64,000 nt of DNA from Burkholderiaceae bacterium. GTDB taxonomy: Bacteria; Pseudomonadota; Gammaproteobacteria; Burkholderiales; Burkholderiaceae_E. The translations under genes were made by a program, and so were the position numbers. The stretch covers positions 17,202 through 81,201 of the forward strand of contig JAJPES010000064.1 of the NCBI GenBank assembly GCA_021166725.1. The letters run 5' to 3'. Positions 36,759-46,704 of the stretch are shown piece by piece. Under the pieces are notes generated by a model. That model did no database searches. It saw nothing but the letters and a program-made list of their open reading frames with translations, and was not told the origin of the DNA. Numbering within the stretch: position 1 is the first letter of the stretch; each line of letters opens with the position of its first letter.

Positions 36759-38401
36759 CAGTCCGCGCAGAAAAACGCCTCCACGAATGGCGCGAGCCGG
36801 TGACGCCGCGCCCCGCGGCGACGATCCTGCTGTTGCGCGATTCCGCCCGGGGCCCCGAGGTGCTGATGACGCGACGCTCGTTGAATGCGAGCTTCGCCCC
36901 CGGCGCGTACGTCTTTCCGGGCGGCGTGGTCGACGTTACCGACACGATTGCACTCGACCGGGGCCTGGCCGTCGTGCGCGACGACCAGCCGCGCGAGATC
37001 CTGTCGTACGCAACGGCTGCGATACGCGAAGCGTTCGAAGAACTCGGCGTGCTGCTCGCGCGCGGCGGCGGCGACGAACGCGAATTGGCGCGAGTCGCGG
37101 CGCAACTCGGCGAGCACCGCGACGAGAACCTGTTCGACCAGCTCGCCGCGCACGGCCTGCGACTCGCGCTCGACGAGGTGCACTGGTTCAGCCACTGGAT
37201 CACCGACCGCGACCTACCCAAGCGCTTCGACGCCCGCTTCTTCGTCGCGCGAATGCCGCAGCACCAGGAACCGGTGGCCGACGAAGGCGAGCAGTTCGAG
37301 CCGATCTGGGTGAACCCGGCCGCAGGACTCGAACGGCACGAACGCGGCGAGTTCAACATCATCTTCCCGACGATCCGCACGCTGCGCCAGCTATCGGCGT
37401 TCGGCAGCACCGACGAGATCCTCGAGCAGGCGCGCACGCAGAAGCAGGTGTGGATCTCCTGCCCGCGCGCCGGCTGGCTGCGCGGGCAGCTCGAGCGCTT
37501 CAGCGAAGACGAGCTGCCCTACGGCGAGCTCGAACTCGTCACTCCCGACGGGAGCGCCGAACACAGCCTCGACTGGCAATCGGAGCGCACAGTTCCGCTG
37601 CTGAAGCACGTTTTTCGCCTGACGGCGCCGAACCCCGGACGCATGACCGGGCCCGGGACGAACACTTACCTGATCGGCGAGCCGGGTGACTGGCTGGTCG
37701 TCGATCCCGGCCCCGACGACGCGGCGCACGTTCAACGCATCCTCGATTTCGTCGGCGACGGACTGAAGACGATCGTCTGCACGCACGGCCATCCCGATCA
37801 CCTGCCCGGCGCGCGGCCGTTGCAGCAACGGACCGGTGCTCCGATCCTCGGTCGGGCGAGCGGGGAAGGCTTCGCGAGCGAGTGGACGTTCCGGCCCGAT
37901 CGCCAACTCGAGGACGGCGAGAAACTGCACGTGGGCGACTCGACGCTGCGCGTGCTGCATACCCCGGGACACGCCGAACACCACGTCTGCCTGCTGCTCG
38001 AGGAGGACGGACTGCTGTTCTCGGGCGACCACATTCTCAACGGCTCGACTACCGTGATCGATCCTCCCGACGGCGACATGCGTGCCTATGTCGAGTCGCT
38101 CGAGCGCCTCGCGCGCGAGCCTTTCGAGTTCATCCTGCCCGCGCACGGACACGTGATCGCACGCGGCAAGACCGAAGTGGCGAGACTCATCGCGCACCGG
38201 ATGGCACGCGAAGCAAAAGTGGTCGACGCGCTGCAGCGCATCGGCGCGGGCACTCTGGACAACCTCGTGCCTCTCGCCTACGACGACGTCGACCCCATCC
38301 TGTATCCGGTCGCCAAGCGCTCGCTCACAGCACATCTGCTGAAGCTGCGCGACGAGCAGCGCGCCGACGAGGACGCGGCCGGGCGCTGGCAGTTGCGCTA
38401 G
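36755..38401 (+). CDS. Nudix hydrolase-metallo-beta-lactamase-fold fusion protein
   Basis: 548 residues; the ATG overlaps the preceding stop. Residues 15-240 form a Nudix domain (YVFPGGVVDVTD and the box core REAFEELGV, with a spacer between them longer than in the canonical Nudix box). Residues 280-520 form an MBL-fold domain: TGPGTNTYLIG, CTHGHPDHLPGA (HxHxDH metal site), HTPGHAEHHV, FSGDHILNG and LPAHGH, which resembles the LACTB2/glyoxalase II group. Each half alone is common; together they are seen as a single protein in some proteobacteria and near CoA-metabolism genes. Likely hydrolyses an acyl-CoA or nucleotide-linked by-product; this is inference from fusion and neighbourhood. Confidence 0.85.
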   Translation: MTVRAEKRLHEWREPVTPRPAATILLLRDSARGPEVLMTRRSLNASFAPGAYVFPGGVVDVTDTIALDRGLAVVRDDQPREILSYATAAIREAFEELGVLLARGGGDERELARVAAQLGEHRDENLFDQLAAHGLRLALDEVHWFSHWITDRDLPKRFDARFFVARMPQHQEPVADEGEQFEPIWVNPAAGLERHERGEFNIIFPTIRTLRQLSAFGSTDEILEQARTQKQVWISCPRAGWLRGQLERFSEDELPYGELELVTPDGSAEHSLDWQSERTVPLLKHVFRLTAPNPGRMTGPGTNTYLIGEPGDWLVVDPGPDDAAHVQRILDFVGDGLKTIVCTHGHPDHLPGARPLQQRTGAPILGRASGEGFASEWTFRPDRQLEDGEKLHVGDSTLRVLHTPGHAEHHVCLLLEEDGLLFSGDHILNGSTTVIDPPDGDMRAYVESLERLAREPFEFILPAHGHVIARGKTEVARLIAHRMAREAKVVDALQRIGAGTLDNLVPLAYDDVDPILYPVAKRSLTAHLLKLRDEQRADEDAAGRWQLR

Positions 38402-38638
38402 CAGCCGTCTTCGCCAATCGGCCCGACCGCAGTTCGTGGACCTGCGGCCGGTGCTGCGATCTTGACTTCCGCGAGCTCGCGCGGGCAGAGTCACTTGCTC
38501 GCGCTCGCCTGGAGGCGACGCGAGCCCCTGCGCAGCGGGACCCCCTGCGGCCCGGCTGCCTTCCAGCGCGTGCCGCTCGAACGAGTGGCCGGCGCGACGC
38601 CCGACAAGAACACGGAGACGAAGGGGGAAACCAGCGGC

Positions 38639-39415
38639 ATGCCGCTTTTCTGGCGTATCTGGGGCGCCGTCACGCTCGTGATCTTCGCGGTGCTGAGTCT
38701 GTTCGTAGTGCTGGCGACGATGCAGTTCAACGCAATCCACTCGACGCTCGTCGGCGAGCGATTGGTGGTGCTGGCAGACCGTACCGTGGCGCCCTTCTCC
38801 GCCGCGGTACGCCTCGGGCTCGCGTTGTCAAGCGTACGCAACGCAACCGCACTGCTGGAGCGTGCCCGCCAGACCGACGACGCGATCGTCGCGCTACACG
38901 TGTTCGACGATGTCGGCCGCATCGTCCATTCGACGCTCTCGTCGCCGCCGGCGGCCGTCCCTGCTTTCGTTGGCCCTGCACGTGCGGCTGCCGGCGGCGA
39001 CTACTGGTATCGCCAGACGCCCGAGGGCTTCGTCGGAAGCGTCGATCTCGTCGGCGAGCGGGGACGTAGCGCCGGCGGCATCCTCGTCGTCTATTCGCCT
39101 ATCGGGCACGCGACGCAGGTGCGCGCCATCTTCGCCGAGCTGATGCTTGGTGCGATAGCCGCACTCGCGCTTGCCGCCGCGCTCGCCGCAGTCTTGCTCC
39201 GCTGGGGGCTGTCGGCGATGATCCGCCGCCATCGCGCGATCGAGGCAACCGTCCGGGACTTCGAACGCGGGGCCTGGAGGGGAGCGGCCGGTCGAGCGCG
39301 AGCAAAAGCGAACGCCGAGGATGCCGACGGACTGCGCGAGGGTCTCGAGGCAGCCAGGGCCCGCTATCGCGCCGTCGGCCGGCGATTGTCGGCTGCGTCG
39401 CAAGAGACGACGTGA
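38639..39415 (+). CDS. Two-helix membrane sensor-like protein of the MFS/binding-protein operon
   Basis: 258 residues from the ATG at 38639 (MPLFWRIWG), preceded at a distance by a GGGGGA stretch; the longer frame from 38462 has a low-complexity start and is rejected. A hydrophobic helix at about 6-28, a periplasmic domain to about 165 with IVALHVFDDVGRIVHST (a sensor-like strand pattern also seen in the next gene), a second helix at about 170-195 and a basic cytoplasmic tail with coiled-coil character. No catalytic domain is present. It overlaps the next gene by 4 bases. I do not recognise a named family; topology is like the input half of a chemoreceptor or HAMP sensor. Confidence 0.65.
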   Translation: MPLFWRIWGAVTLVIFAVLSLFVVLATMQFNAIHSTLVGERLVVLADRTVAPFSAAVRLGLALSSVRNATALLERARQTDDAIVALHVFDDVGRIVHSTLSSPPAAVPAFVGPARAAAGGDYWYRQTPEGFVGSVDLVGERGRSAGGILVVYSPIGHATQVRAIFAELMLGAIAALALAAALAAVLLRWGLSAMIRRHRAIEATVRDFERGAWRGAAGRARAKANAEDADGLREGLEAARARYRAVGRRLSAASQETT

Positions 39416-41397
39416 GCAGCGCAAACGCGCAAGCCTCCTCCCACTGGTGGCGGCTGCGACTCGTCGCCCTGCTTGTCGTGCTGGTCAGCGGCACCGTGCT
39501 GACGCTGGGCGCCTTCGCCGTGGAGACCTTCGAACGTGCGGTGGCCCCCGAACTTGCAAAGCGAACGCGCCTGATCGGCGTCATCGTTCGGGCAGAACTT
39601 CAGCGTGCGTTGGAACTCGGCGTGCGCCTCGATTCGATGGCCGGGCTCGATCGGTATCTGTCCGGCACGCTGCAGAAATTCGACGAAATCGACGCAATCG
39701 CGGTGCACGACGCGGCCGGCGTTCCCGTCGCGTCGACCCGGCGGTCGGTCGTCGACGCCGACGCCGCTGCCGGGCCGGAGGCCTTCGTCGCGCAGCGCAA
39801 CAGCTATTCGCTGCCGATCGTCGACGGCAACCGCCTCGTCGGCGAGATACGCATCGAGGGCAGCGCCGGTTTCGTGCGCAGTCGACTGAGCGAAGTACTG
39901 CTCGACGTGATGACGATCGCACTGGTCGCCGTACTGCTGGCGTTGGAGTCGATCCTGATGCTCGGCGCGGCTTCGGTGACCAGGCCACTCGCACGGGTCT
40001 TTCATCTGCTCGACGCCCAGCGCCACGGCGATTTCCGGCATCGCATCGGACCGGGCGGGCCCAGCGCGCTTGTGCGCGTCGCCGAGCGGCTGAACGACCA
40101 CGCACAGGACCTCGCCGATCGATTCGCCGCCCTGCCGTCCGCGGCGCGCGCCCGTGTGCGCGAGCGCCTCGAGGCGCAGTTGGCCGTCGGCCGACCCGGC
40201 CTGCTGCGGCTGGCCGACGTGAACGACATCCGACCCGCCCTGTTCCTGTTCTCGCTGTCGACGGAAGTAGCCGTCTCGTTTCTTCCGCTGTACGCGCGCT
40301 CGCTGGACCGACCGGCCTGGCTCGCACCCGACCTGGCGGCCGCAGCGCCGCTGGTCGCCTACCTCTTGGCAGTAGGGCTGCTCACGCCCTTCGCCGGCAG
40401 GCTCGCACGCCGCTTCGGCGCGCGGCGCCTGTTCCTGCTGTCGGTTCCGCCCACCGTACTGAGCCTGGCGGCGCTGGCCCAGGCGAGCCACGTGGTCGAG
40501 ATCACCTTCTGGCGTGGCGTCATGGCCGTCTTCTACGCAACGGCGACGATCGCCTGCCAGGAATACGCGCTGCGCGCCAGCGCAGACAGCGGCAGCGCTC
40601 GGCCGATGGGCGCGTTCGTCGCCGTGGTCTACGGCGGCGTGTTCTGCGGCGCGGCACTCGGCGGTGTCGTTGCCGGGAGTTTCGGTTTCCGGGCCGCACT
40701 GCTCGCCGGCGCGGCGATCGCGGTGCTGTCCGGTGCACTGGGCGCCGCATTGATGAGCGGCCCGGCCGGCGACGCCGCGCGACGCACATACGACCTGCCC
40801 AGGGAAGCTCGGACCACGCGTCCCGGCGCGAAGCTGCTGGCGTTGCTGCTCGGGCTTGCCGTTCCGATGAACGTCGCCACAGCGGTGTTCGTCTGGTATC
40901 TCACGCCACTGATGCTGACTGCCGCCGGCTCGGGGCCGGCCGAGGTGGCGCGGGTCGTCATGCTCTATTACGTGGCGATCGTGATCGTCGGCCCCGCCGC
41001 GACCGCACTGTCGGACGGCAGCACGGGACCACGAGCGCTCGCAATCGGCGGGGCGTCGCTGGCCGCCGCATCGCTGCTGTCGATGTCGCTGTGGGGCGGC
41101 TTCTGGGCCGCCGTCACCGCGACGGCCGGCCTCGGCGTCGGCCATGCGCTGATGCGTGCGCCGGTCTATGCTCTGGCGCAGCGACTCGACCCCCTCGGCA
41201 CCGCAGTCACGCCGCTACGCGTGGCGGAGCGGTTCGGCGCCATTGCCGGTCTGGGCGCCTGCGCCCTGTCCCTGCAATCCATCGGAGCCGACGCAGCAAT
41301 GCAGGCAACGGGCATCCTCGCTTGTGCCGGCCTGCTGTTCTACCTCGCGATGGAAGCAGCGGTGCGTGCACGAACGAATGCAGGGAGGACACGGTGA
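39412..41397 (+). CDS. Sensor-HAMP-MFS transporter fusion protein
   Basis: 661 residues from a GTG overlapping the preceding stop. Residues 1-190: helix, periplasmic domain (DEIDAIAVHDAAGVPVAST, SYSLPIVDGNRLVGEIRIEG), second helix. Residues 190-245 look like a HAMP linker (RPLARVFHLLDAQRHGDF...LNDHAQDLADRFA). Residues 265-655 have twelve hydrophobic segments in two sets of six, with the MFS-type basic loop FAGRLARRFGARR between helices 2 and 3. So a receptor-type input module is joined directly to a secondary transporter. The next gene, coupled by overlap, encodes a periplasmic binding protein. Substrate and direction of transport are unknown; a nutrient-sensing transporter is the simplest reading. 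Confidence 0.78.
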   Translation: MSSANAQASSHWWRLRLVALLVVLVSGTVLTLGAFAVETFERAVAPELAKRTRLIGVIVRAELQRALELGVRLDSMAGLDRYLSGTLQKFDEIDAIAVHDAAGVPVASTRRSVVDADAAAGPEAFVAQRNSYSLPIVDGNRLVGEIRIEGSAGFVRSRLSEVLLDVMTIALVAVLLALESILMLGAASVTRPLARVFHLLDAQRHGDFRHRIGPGGPSALVRVAERLNDHAQDLADRFAALPSAARARVRERLEAQLAVGRPGLLRLADVNDIRPALFLFSLSTEVAVSFLPLYARSLDRPAWLAPDLAAAAPLVAYLLAVGLLTPFAGRLARRFGARRLFLLSVPPTVLSLAALAQASHVVEITFWRGVMAVFYATATIACQEYALRASADSGSARPMGAFVAVVYGGVFCGAALGGVVAGSFGFRAALLAGAAIAVLSGALGAALMSGPAGDAARRTYDLPREARTTRPGAKLLALLLGLAVPMNVATAVFVWYLTPLMLTAAGSGPAEVARVVMLYYVAIVIVGPAATALSDGSTGPRALAIGGASLAAASLLSMSLWGGFWAAVTATAGLGVGHALMRAPVYALAQRLDPLGTAVTPLRVAERFGAIAGLGACALSLQSIGADAAMQATGILACAGLLFYLAMEAAVRARTNAGRTR

Positions 41398-42386
41398 ACA
41401 TACGTTGGCTGTTGGCTCCGCTGGTGGCATGCACCCTCGGCGGTCATGCCACGGCCGCAGAACCCACGGTCATGATCGTCACCTGGACGGGCTGCCATGC
41501 AGCCTGCCAGGGTGTCCAGGAGTACCTGAAAGAGCGCCGCATCGAGACGCGATTCCTGCTGCGCGACGCCAATCAGCGCAAGGACGCGTTGCCGGGCTTC
41601 CTCGCCGAGGCGAAGGCGAAGCGGGTCGACCTGATAGTCACCTACGGTACCAGCGTCACGCTCGGAATGGCGGGCAGGATCGACGAGATCGGCAAGCCCG
41701 GGCTGGCCCCCGGGATTCCAAAGGTGTTCATGATCGTGGCCGACCCGGTGGGCTCCGGCCTCGTGCGCAGCCTCGACGACCCCGGTCGCCCCGATGTGAC
41801 CGGCACCTTCAACCGAGTTCCCGAAGAAGTGAACATCGAGACGCTGCGCGCATATCGCCCCGGCTTCATGCGCCTCGGACTGCTCTACAACGCGTACGAG
41901 CGCAACTCGATGGTCAAGCGGGACGAACTGGCGGCGCTGTCGAAGGAACTGGGCTTCGAACTCGTCGCCCGCGAACTGCCGTTGGGACCGGACGGGCGTC
42001 CCGTTCCCGCGGACATCGCACCGCAGGTGCTCGAGCTGAAGCGCGCCGGCGTCGATTTCGTCTACCTCGGCTCCTCGTCCTTTCTGCGCGACAACGGCGA
42101 CCTGCTCACAGGCGCGGCCGTCGCTGCAGGCGTGCCGGTGCTCAGCCCCTACGAATCCGTCGTCCGCGACTCCGAGGCGCTCGTTTCGGTTTCCGCGCGC
42201 TACCGCGAGGTGGGTCGACTGGCGGGCGCGCAGGTCGAGAAGATCCTGCTCGGCAAGGCGCCGGCGGGTTCGCTGCCGATCGCACGAATGACGAACTTCG
42301 CCGTCGTGATCAACATGCGTGTCGCCCGCAAGCTGGGACTGTTTCCGCCGCTGGAGCTCTTGCAGGTTGCCGAGACGGTGAACTGA
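41394..42386 (+). CDS. Periplasmic substrate-binding protein (ABC_sub_bind/TrpX-like) without ABC partners
   Basis: 330 residues from a GTG preceded by GGGAGG and overlapping the MFS gene stop. Signal peptide (IRWLLAPLVACTLGGHATAA) followed by a two-lobe binding fold: TVMIVTWTGCHAACQGVQEY, a VDLIVTYGTSVTLG strand, KVFMIVADPVGSGLV and the hinge-region VLSPYESVVRDSEAL. This matches the PF04392-type family of periplasmic binding proteins. The expected permease and ATPase genes are not adjacent; the upstream coupled genes are a membrane sensor and a sensor-MFS fusion. A cysteine pair near the mature N-terminus (GCHAAC) could form a disulfide. Confidence 0.82.
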   Translation: MNIRWLLAPLVACTLGGHATAAEPTVMIVTWTGCHAACQGVQEYLKERRIETRFLLRDANQRKDALPGFLAEAKAKRVDLIVTYGTSVTLGMAGRIDEIGKPGLAPGIPKVFMIVADPVGSGLVRSLDDPGRPDVTGTFNRVPEEVNIETLRAYRPGFMRLGLLYNAYERNSMVKRDELAALSKELGFELVARELPLGPDGRPVPADIAPQVLELKRAGVDFVYLGSSSFLRDNGDLLTGAAVAAGVPVLSPYESVVRDSEALVSVSARYREVGRLAGAQVEKILLGKAPAGSLPIARMTNFAVVINMRVARKLGLFPPLELLQVAETVN

Positions 42387-42453
42387 GCCGACGAATCCGG
42401 GGCGACTGGCGCTGGCGGGCCGCGAGGCGGACGCGCCAGCGCGCCGGGTTCGC

Positions 42454-44589
42454 TCAGGCGCTCTGGCCCGCGGCAGGAGCAGCCGCGTCGTCGGCAGCGG
42501 CCGCCTTCATCGACAGGCGCAGCCGGCCCTTGTCGTCGGCCTCGATGACCTTCACGCGCACCGCCTGGCCTTCCTTCAGGTAGTCGGACACCTGGTTCAC
42601 GCGCTCGTTGGCGATCTGCGAGACGTGCAGCAGGCCGTCGCGACCCGGCATGACCTGGACGATCGCGCCGAAGTCGAGGATCTTCAGTACCGTGCCGTCG
42701 TAGATGCGGCCGATCTCGACCTCGGCGGTGAGGTCCTCGATGATCTTCTGCGCGCGCTTGGCGGCATTGCCGTCGACCGCGGCGATCGTGATCGAACCGT
42801 CGTCCTGGATGTCGATCTGCGTGCCGGTGCTCTCGGTGATCTGGCGGATCGTTGCGCCGCCCTTGCCGATGACGTCGCGGATGCGCTCGGGGTTGATCTT
42901 CATCGTGTACATGCGCGGCGCGAAATCGGAGAGGTCTTCGCGCGCGCCGCCGATCGCCTGCTGCATCAGGCCGAGGATGTGCATGCGACCCTCGCGCGCC
43001 TGCGCAAGCGCGACCTGCATGATCTCCTTGGTGATGCCCTGGATCTTGATGTCCATCTGCAACGCGGTGATACCGGCCGTGGTTCCGGCCACCTTGAAGT
43101 CCATGTCGCCGAGGTGATCCTCGTCGCCGAGGATGTCGGTGAGCACGGCGAAACGGTTGCCTTCCTTGATCAGGCCCATCGCCACCCCGGCCACGTGCGC
43201 CCGGATCGGAACACCCGCATCCATCAGTGCGAGACAGCCGCCGCATACCGAGGCCATCGACGACGATCCGTTCGACTCGGTGATCTCCGAGACGACGCGC
43301 AGCGAATACGCGAACTCCTCCGCGCTCGGCAGCAGCGGGCGCAGCGCGCGCTTGGCCAGGTTGCCGTGACCGATCTCGCGGCGCTTCGGCGCGCCGAAGC
43401 GGCCCGTCTCGCCGGTGGCGAACGGCGGCATGTTGTAGTTGAACATGAACCGCTCGCGGTACTCGCCGTTGATCGCGTCGATGATCTGCTCGTCGCGCGA
43501 GGTACCGAGCGTGGCGACGACCATCGCCTGCGTCTCGCCGCGCGTGAACAGCGCCGAACCGTGCGCACGCGGCAGCGCGCCGGTGCGGATCGCGATCGGC
43601 CGCACGGTGCGCGTGTCGCGCCCGTCGATGCGCGGCTCGCCGGAAAGGATCTGCTGGCGCACGATGCGCGCCTGCAGGTCGAACAGCATGTTCGACAGCG
43701 CATTGACGTCGGGCGGCGGCTCGCCGGCGGCGGCCGCATCCGCCACGATGCGATCGATCGTCGACTTCTCGATCTCGCGGATGCGTGCCACGCGCTGCTG
43801 CTTGTTGTGCATGCCGTAGGCCGCGCGCATCTCGTCGCCGGCCAGCTCGTCCACGCGCACGACGCGTGCGGTGTCCTTCGGCGCCGGCTGCCAGTCCCAG
43901 GCGGGCTTGCCCGCCTCCTCGACCAGCTCGTCGATCGCGCGGATCACCGTCTGCATCTGCTCGTGGCCGAACACCACGGCGCCGAGCATCACGTCTTCGG
44001 GGAGCTCGTGCGCCTCGGACTCGACCATCAGCACCGCCGCGTCGGTGCCGGCAACGACCAGGTCCAGCTTCGACGATTCCATCTGCGCGGTGCCCGGGTT
44101 GAGCACGTACTGTCCGTCGATGTAGCCGACGCGCGCAGCGCCGATCGGACCGTCGAACGGGATGCCCGACAAGGCGAGCGCCGCCGACGAGCCGATCATC
44201 GCGGGGATGGCGCTATCGACCTCGGGGTTGCTCGACATCACGTGCACGATGACCTGGACTTCGTTGTAGAAGCCCTCCGGAAACAGCGGGCGGATCGGTC
44301 GATCGATCAGGCGGCAGGTGAGGATCTCGCGCTCGGTGGGACGTCCTTCGCGCTTGAAGAAGCCGCCAGGGATGCGACCGGCCGCGTAGAACTTCTCGGT
44401 GTAGTCAACGGTGAGCGGGAAGAAATCCTGCCCGGGTTTGGCGTTGCGCGCGCCAACAACGGTGGCCAGGATGACGGTGTCGTCCATGGTGACGACGACC
44501 GCTCCCGACGCCTGCCGGGCGACTTCGCCGGTCTCGATGGTGACGGTGTTGGCACCCCACTGAAACGTTCTCTTCGCGATTTCGAACAC
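42454..44589 (-). CDS. pnp: Polyribonucleotide nucleotidyltransferase (PNPase)
   Basis: 711 residues from a GTG with AAAGGAAAA eight bases upstream; the open frame beyond this runs through the terminator and is not used. Two RNase PH-like domains ([41 protein letters not shown]), a KH domain ([17 protein letters not shown]) and a C-terminal S1 domain ([29 protein letters not shown]). 3'-5' phosphorolytic exonuclease, part of RNA decay. The length equals that of the Escherichia coli enzyme. The rpsO-pnp order is conserved and a hairpin terminator sits between them, as in well-known autogenously controlled loci. Confidence 0.97.
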   Translation of the reverse strand: MFEIAKRTFQWGANTVTIETGEVARQASGAVVVTMDDTVILATVVGARNAKPGQDFFPLTVDYTEKFYAAGRIPGGFFKREGRPTEREILTCRLIDRPIRPLFPEGFYNEVQVIVHVMSSNPEVDSAIPAMIGSSAALALSGIPFDGPIGAARVGYIDGQYVLNPGTAQMESSKLDLVVAGTDAAVLMVESEAHELPEDVMLGAVVFGHEQMQTVIRAIDELVEEAGKPAWDWQPAPKDTARVVRVDELAGDEMRAAYGMHNKQQRVARIREIEKSTIDRIVADAAAAGEPPPDVNALSNMLFDLQARIVRQQILSGEPRIDGRDTRTVRPIAIRTGALPRAHGSALFTRGETQAMVVATLGTSRDEQIIDAINGEYRERFMFNYNMPPFATGETGRFGAPKRREIGHGNLAKRALRPLLPSAEEFAYSLRVVSEITESNGSSSMASVCGGCLALMDAGVPIRAHVAGVAMGLIKEGNRFAVLTDILGDEDHLGDMDFKVAGTTAGITALQMDIKIQGITKEIMQVALAQAREGRMHILGLMQQAIGGAREDLSDFAPRMYTMKINPERIRDVIGKGGATIRQITESTGTQIDIQDDGSITIAAVDGNAAKRAQKIIEDLTAEVEIGRIYDGTVLKILDFGAIVQVMPGRDGLLHVSQIANERVNQVSDYLKEGQAVRVKVIEADDKGRLRLSMKAAAADDAAAPAAGQSA

Positions 44590-44611
44590 TTGATTTTCCT
44601 TTCGAGCAATG

Positions 44612-44649
44612 CAAAAACAAGAAACCCGCAAGGTTCGCTTGCGGGTTTC
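44612..44649 (-). terminator. Rho-independent terminator between rpsO and pnp
   Basis: On the minus strand GAAACCCGCAAG is followed by a 5-base loop, the exact complement CTTGCGGGTTTC, and then TTGTTTTTGC. A 12-bp perfect stem with T-rich tail is a strong intrinsic terminator. It should end most rpsO transcripts, with read-through into pnp, whose start is 23 bases beyond. Confidence 0.9.
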
Positions 44650-44661
44650 GGCTCGTTCGTT

Positions 44662-44931
44662 TCAGCCGCGCAGACCCAGTCGATCGACGAGCGCGCGGTA
44701 GCTGGCGGGATTCGTCCCCTTAAGGTAGTCGAGCAGCTTGCGGCGCCGGCTCACCATCTTGAGCAGGCCGCGGCGCGAATGGTGGTCTTTCGCGTGCGTC
44801 TTGAAATGCTCGGTGAGGTCGACGATGCGAGCGGTGAGCAGCGCGACCTGGACTTCGGGCGAACCCGTGTCGTTGTTCGCACGCTGGAAGTCGGCGACGA
44901 TCTTCGCCTTCTCGGTGTTGCCGATGGCCAT
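44662..44931 (-). CDS. rpsO: 30S ribosomal protein S15
   Basis: 89 residues from ATG at 44931, preceded by AGGGA. Family sequence is clear: [33 protein letters not shown] and [14 protein letters not shown]. Binds 16S rRNA in the platform of the small subunit. The frame remains open upstream but that part has no similarity and no start context. Transcribed with pnp. Confidence 0.98.
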   Translation of the reverse strand: MAIGNTEKAKIVADFQRANNDTGSPEVQVALLTARIVDLTEHFKTHAKDHHSRRGLLKMVSRRRKLLDYLKGTNPASYRALVDRLGLRG

Positions 44932-45131
44932 GGCTGTTCCCTGGACGTTGCCTTCACTTGCGGCATCGCCGGGTTGCGATGCCGTGCCGTCCCCGACCGA
45001 AGCGGCCGGGGGCCTTCCGCGGCCCACAGGACCGGGGCTCCTCCGAAACCGGAGCAACCCGCAATTCTACCCCAGCCTCGGGCCCCCTGCTTCAGCGCGA
45101 CGCGGGCTCGATTCAACTCCGACGGACGCCC

Positions 45132-45161
45132 AGGAGGCTGTCGGACTATGGACAGCCTCCT
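45132..45161. repeat. 30-bp perfect palindrome, collapsed copy of the miniature element
   Basis: AGGAGGCTGTC and its exact complement GACAGCCTCCT enclose GGACTATG. The first 24 bases equal the terminal repeat of the element at 53620-53891, and the last 11 equal the opposite end of that element, so this looks like a deletion product joined at GACAG. The 7-bp sequence GACGCCC occurs directly on both sides (45125-45131 and 45163-45169). Its last two bases are the first two positions of the complement of the leuA stop codon. Confidence 0.8.
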
Positions 45162-46704
45162 AGACGCCCGGTTGCGGATCGATGCGATCGGCTCTCGAAT
45201 GCAGCTTGTTCAGTGCGTTCAGATACGCCTTCGCCGACGCGACGACGATGTCCGGATCGGCACCGACGCCGTTGACGATCCGACCGGAGCGGGCGAGCCG
45301 CACCGTGACTTCGCCCTGCGACTCGGTTCCGGTGGTGATCGCGTTGACCGAATACAGCACCAGTTCCGCACCGCTGGACACGTGCTCCTCGATCGCCTTG
45401 AAGGTTGCGTCGACCGGGCCGTTGCCGGTGGCTTCGCTGGTGATCTCCCCGCCGTCGATGCCGATGGTCACGCGCGCATTCGGACGTCCGCCGGTCTGCG
45501 ATGCCTGCGCCATCGACACCAGCCGATAGTGCTCGTCGGCTTCGTGATGCACCGCCTGGTCGGAGACGAGTGCGTGGATGTCCTCGTCGAAGATCTCGGC
45601 CTTGCGATCGGCCAGATCCTTGAAGCGCTGGAACGCCGCCTGCATTTCCTGCTCCGACTCGAGCTCGATGCCGAGTTCCTGCAGGCGCTGCTTGAACGCG
45701 TTGCGCCCGGAGAGCTTCCCCAGGACGATCTTGTTGGCGGTCCAGCCGACGTCCTCGGCGCGCATGATCTCGTAGGTGTCGCGCTGCTTGAGCACGCCGT
45801 CCTGGTGGATGCCGGAAGCGTGCGCGAAGGCGTTGGCGCCGACCACCGCCTTGTTCGGCTGCACCGGAAAGCCGGTGATGCTCGAGACGAGCTTCGACGT
45901 CGGAACGATCTGCGTCGTGTCGATGCCGACCTCGAGCCCGAAGTAGTCGCGGCGCGTCTTCACCGCCATCACGATTTCCTCGAGCGAGGTGTTGCCGGCT
46001 CGCTCGCCCAGGCCGTTGATCGTGCACTCGACCTGGCGCGCACCCGCCATCACGCCGGCCAGCGAGTTGGCCACCGCCATGCCGAGGTCGTTGTGGCAGT
46101 GCACCGACCAGACCGCCTTGTCGGAGTTCGGGATGCGCTCGCGCAGCGATCGGATGCGCTCGGCAAAGCCTTCGGGAACCGCGTAGCCGACGGTGTCGGG
46201 AACGTTGATCGTGGTGGCACCTTCGGCGATCGCGCCTTCGAGCACCCGGCACAGGAAGTCGAAGTCGGAGCGGCTCGCGTCCTCGGGCGAGAACTCGATG
46301 TCGTCGGTGAACCGGCGCGCGAAGCGCACCGCGAGGCGGATCTGCTCGTGCACCTGCTCGGGCGTCATGCGCAGCTTCTTCTCCATGTGCAGAGCGGAAG
46401 TCGCCATGAAGGTGTGGATGCGCATCGACTTCGCGCCCTTCAGCGCTTCGGCCGCCCGAGAGATGTCGCGGTCGTTCGCGCGCGCCAGCGAGCAGACGAC
46501 GGAGTCCTTGATCGCGTCCGCGATCGCGCGCACGGCCTCGAAGTCGCCGTTCGACGACGCGGCAAAGCCCGCCTCGATCACGTCGACGCGCAGCTTTTCA
46601 AGTTGCTTGGCCAGCCGCAGTTTCTCCTCCCGCGTCATCGACGCGCCGGGGCTCTGCTCGCCGTCGCGCAGCGTGGTATCGAAGATGATCAGCTTGTCGG
46701 TCAT
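45160..46704 (-). CDS. leuA: 2-isopropylmalate synthase
   Basis: 514 residues. Catalytic TIM barrel: [16 protein letters not shown] with metal and acetyl-CoA contacts, [28 protein letters not shown]. From about residue 390 the C-terminal LeuA allosteric domain for leucine feedback is present ([16 protein letters not shown]). First committed step of leucine biosynthesis: 2-oxoisovalerate plus acetyl-CoA. ATG with AGGAG upstream. The amber stop lies at the edge of the 30-bp palindrome. A leucine-rich leader frame precedes it by 81 bases. Confidence 0.97.
   Translation of the reverse strand: MTDKLIIFDTTLRDGEQSPGASMTREEKLRLAKQLEKLRVDVIEAGFAASSNGDFEAVRAIADAIKDSVVCSLARANDRDISRAAEALKGAKSMRIHTFMATSALHMEKKLRMTPEQVHEQIRLAVRFARRFTDDIEFSPEDASRSDFDFLCRVLEGAIAEGATTINVPDTVGYAVPEGFAERIRSLRERIPNSDKAVWSVHCHNDLGMAVANSLAGVMAGARQVECTINGLGERAGNTSLEEIVMAVKTRRDYFGLEVGIDTTQIVPTSKLVSSITGFPVQPNKAVVGANAFAHASGIHQDGVLKQRDTYEIMRAEDVGWTANKIVLGKLSGRNAFKQRLQELGIELESEQEMQAAFQRFKDLADRKAEIFDEDIHALVSDQAVHHEADEHYRLVSMAQASQTGGRPNARVTIGIDGGEITSEATGNGPVDATFKAIEEHVSSGAELVLYSVNAITTGTESQGEVTVRLARSGRIVNGVGADPDIVVASAKAYLNALNKLHSRADRIDPQPGV

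Noticed and set aside
38462..38638. Longer start of the two-helix sensor gene, with a TTGACT box at 38462
   Set aside because: The extra residues are low in complexity and polar before the membrane helix; the box has no matching -10 at 16-18 bp.
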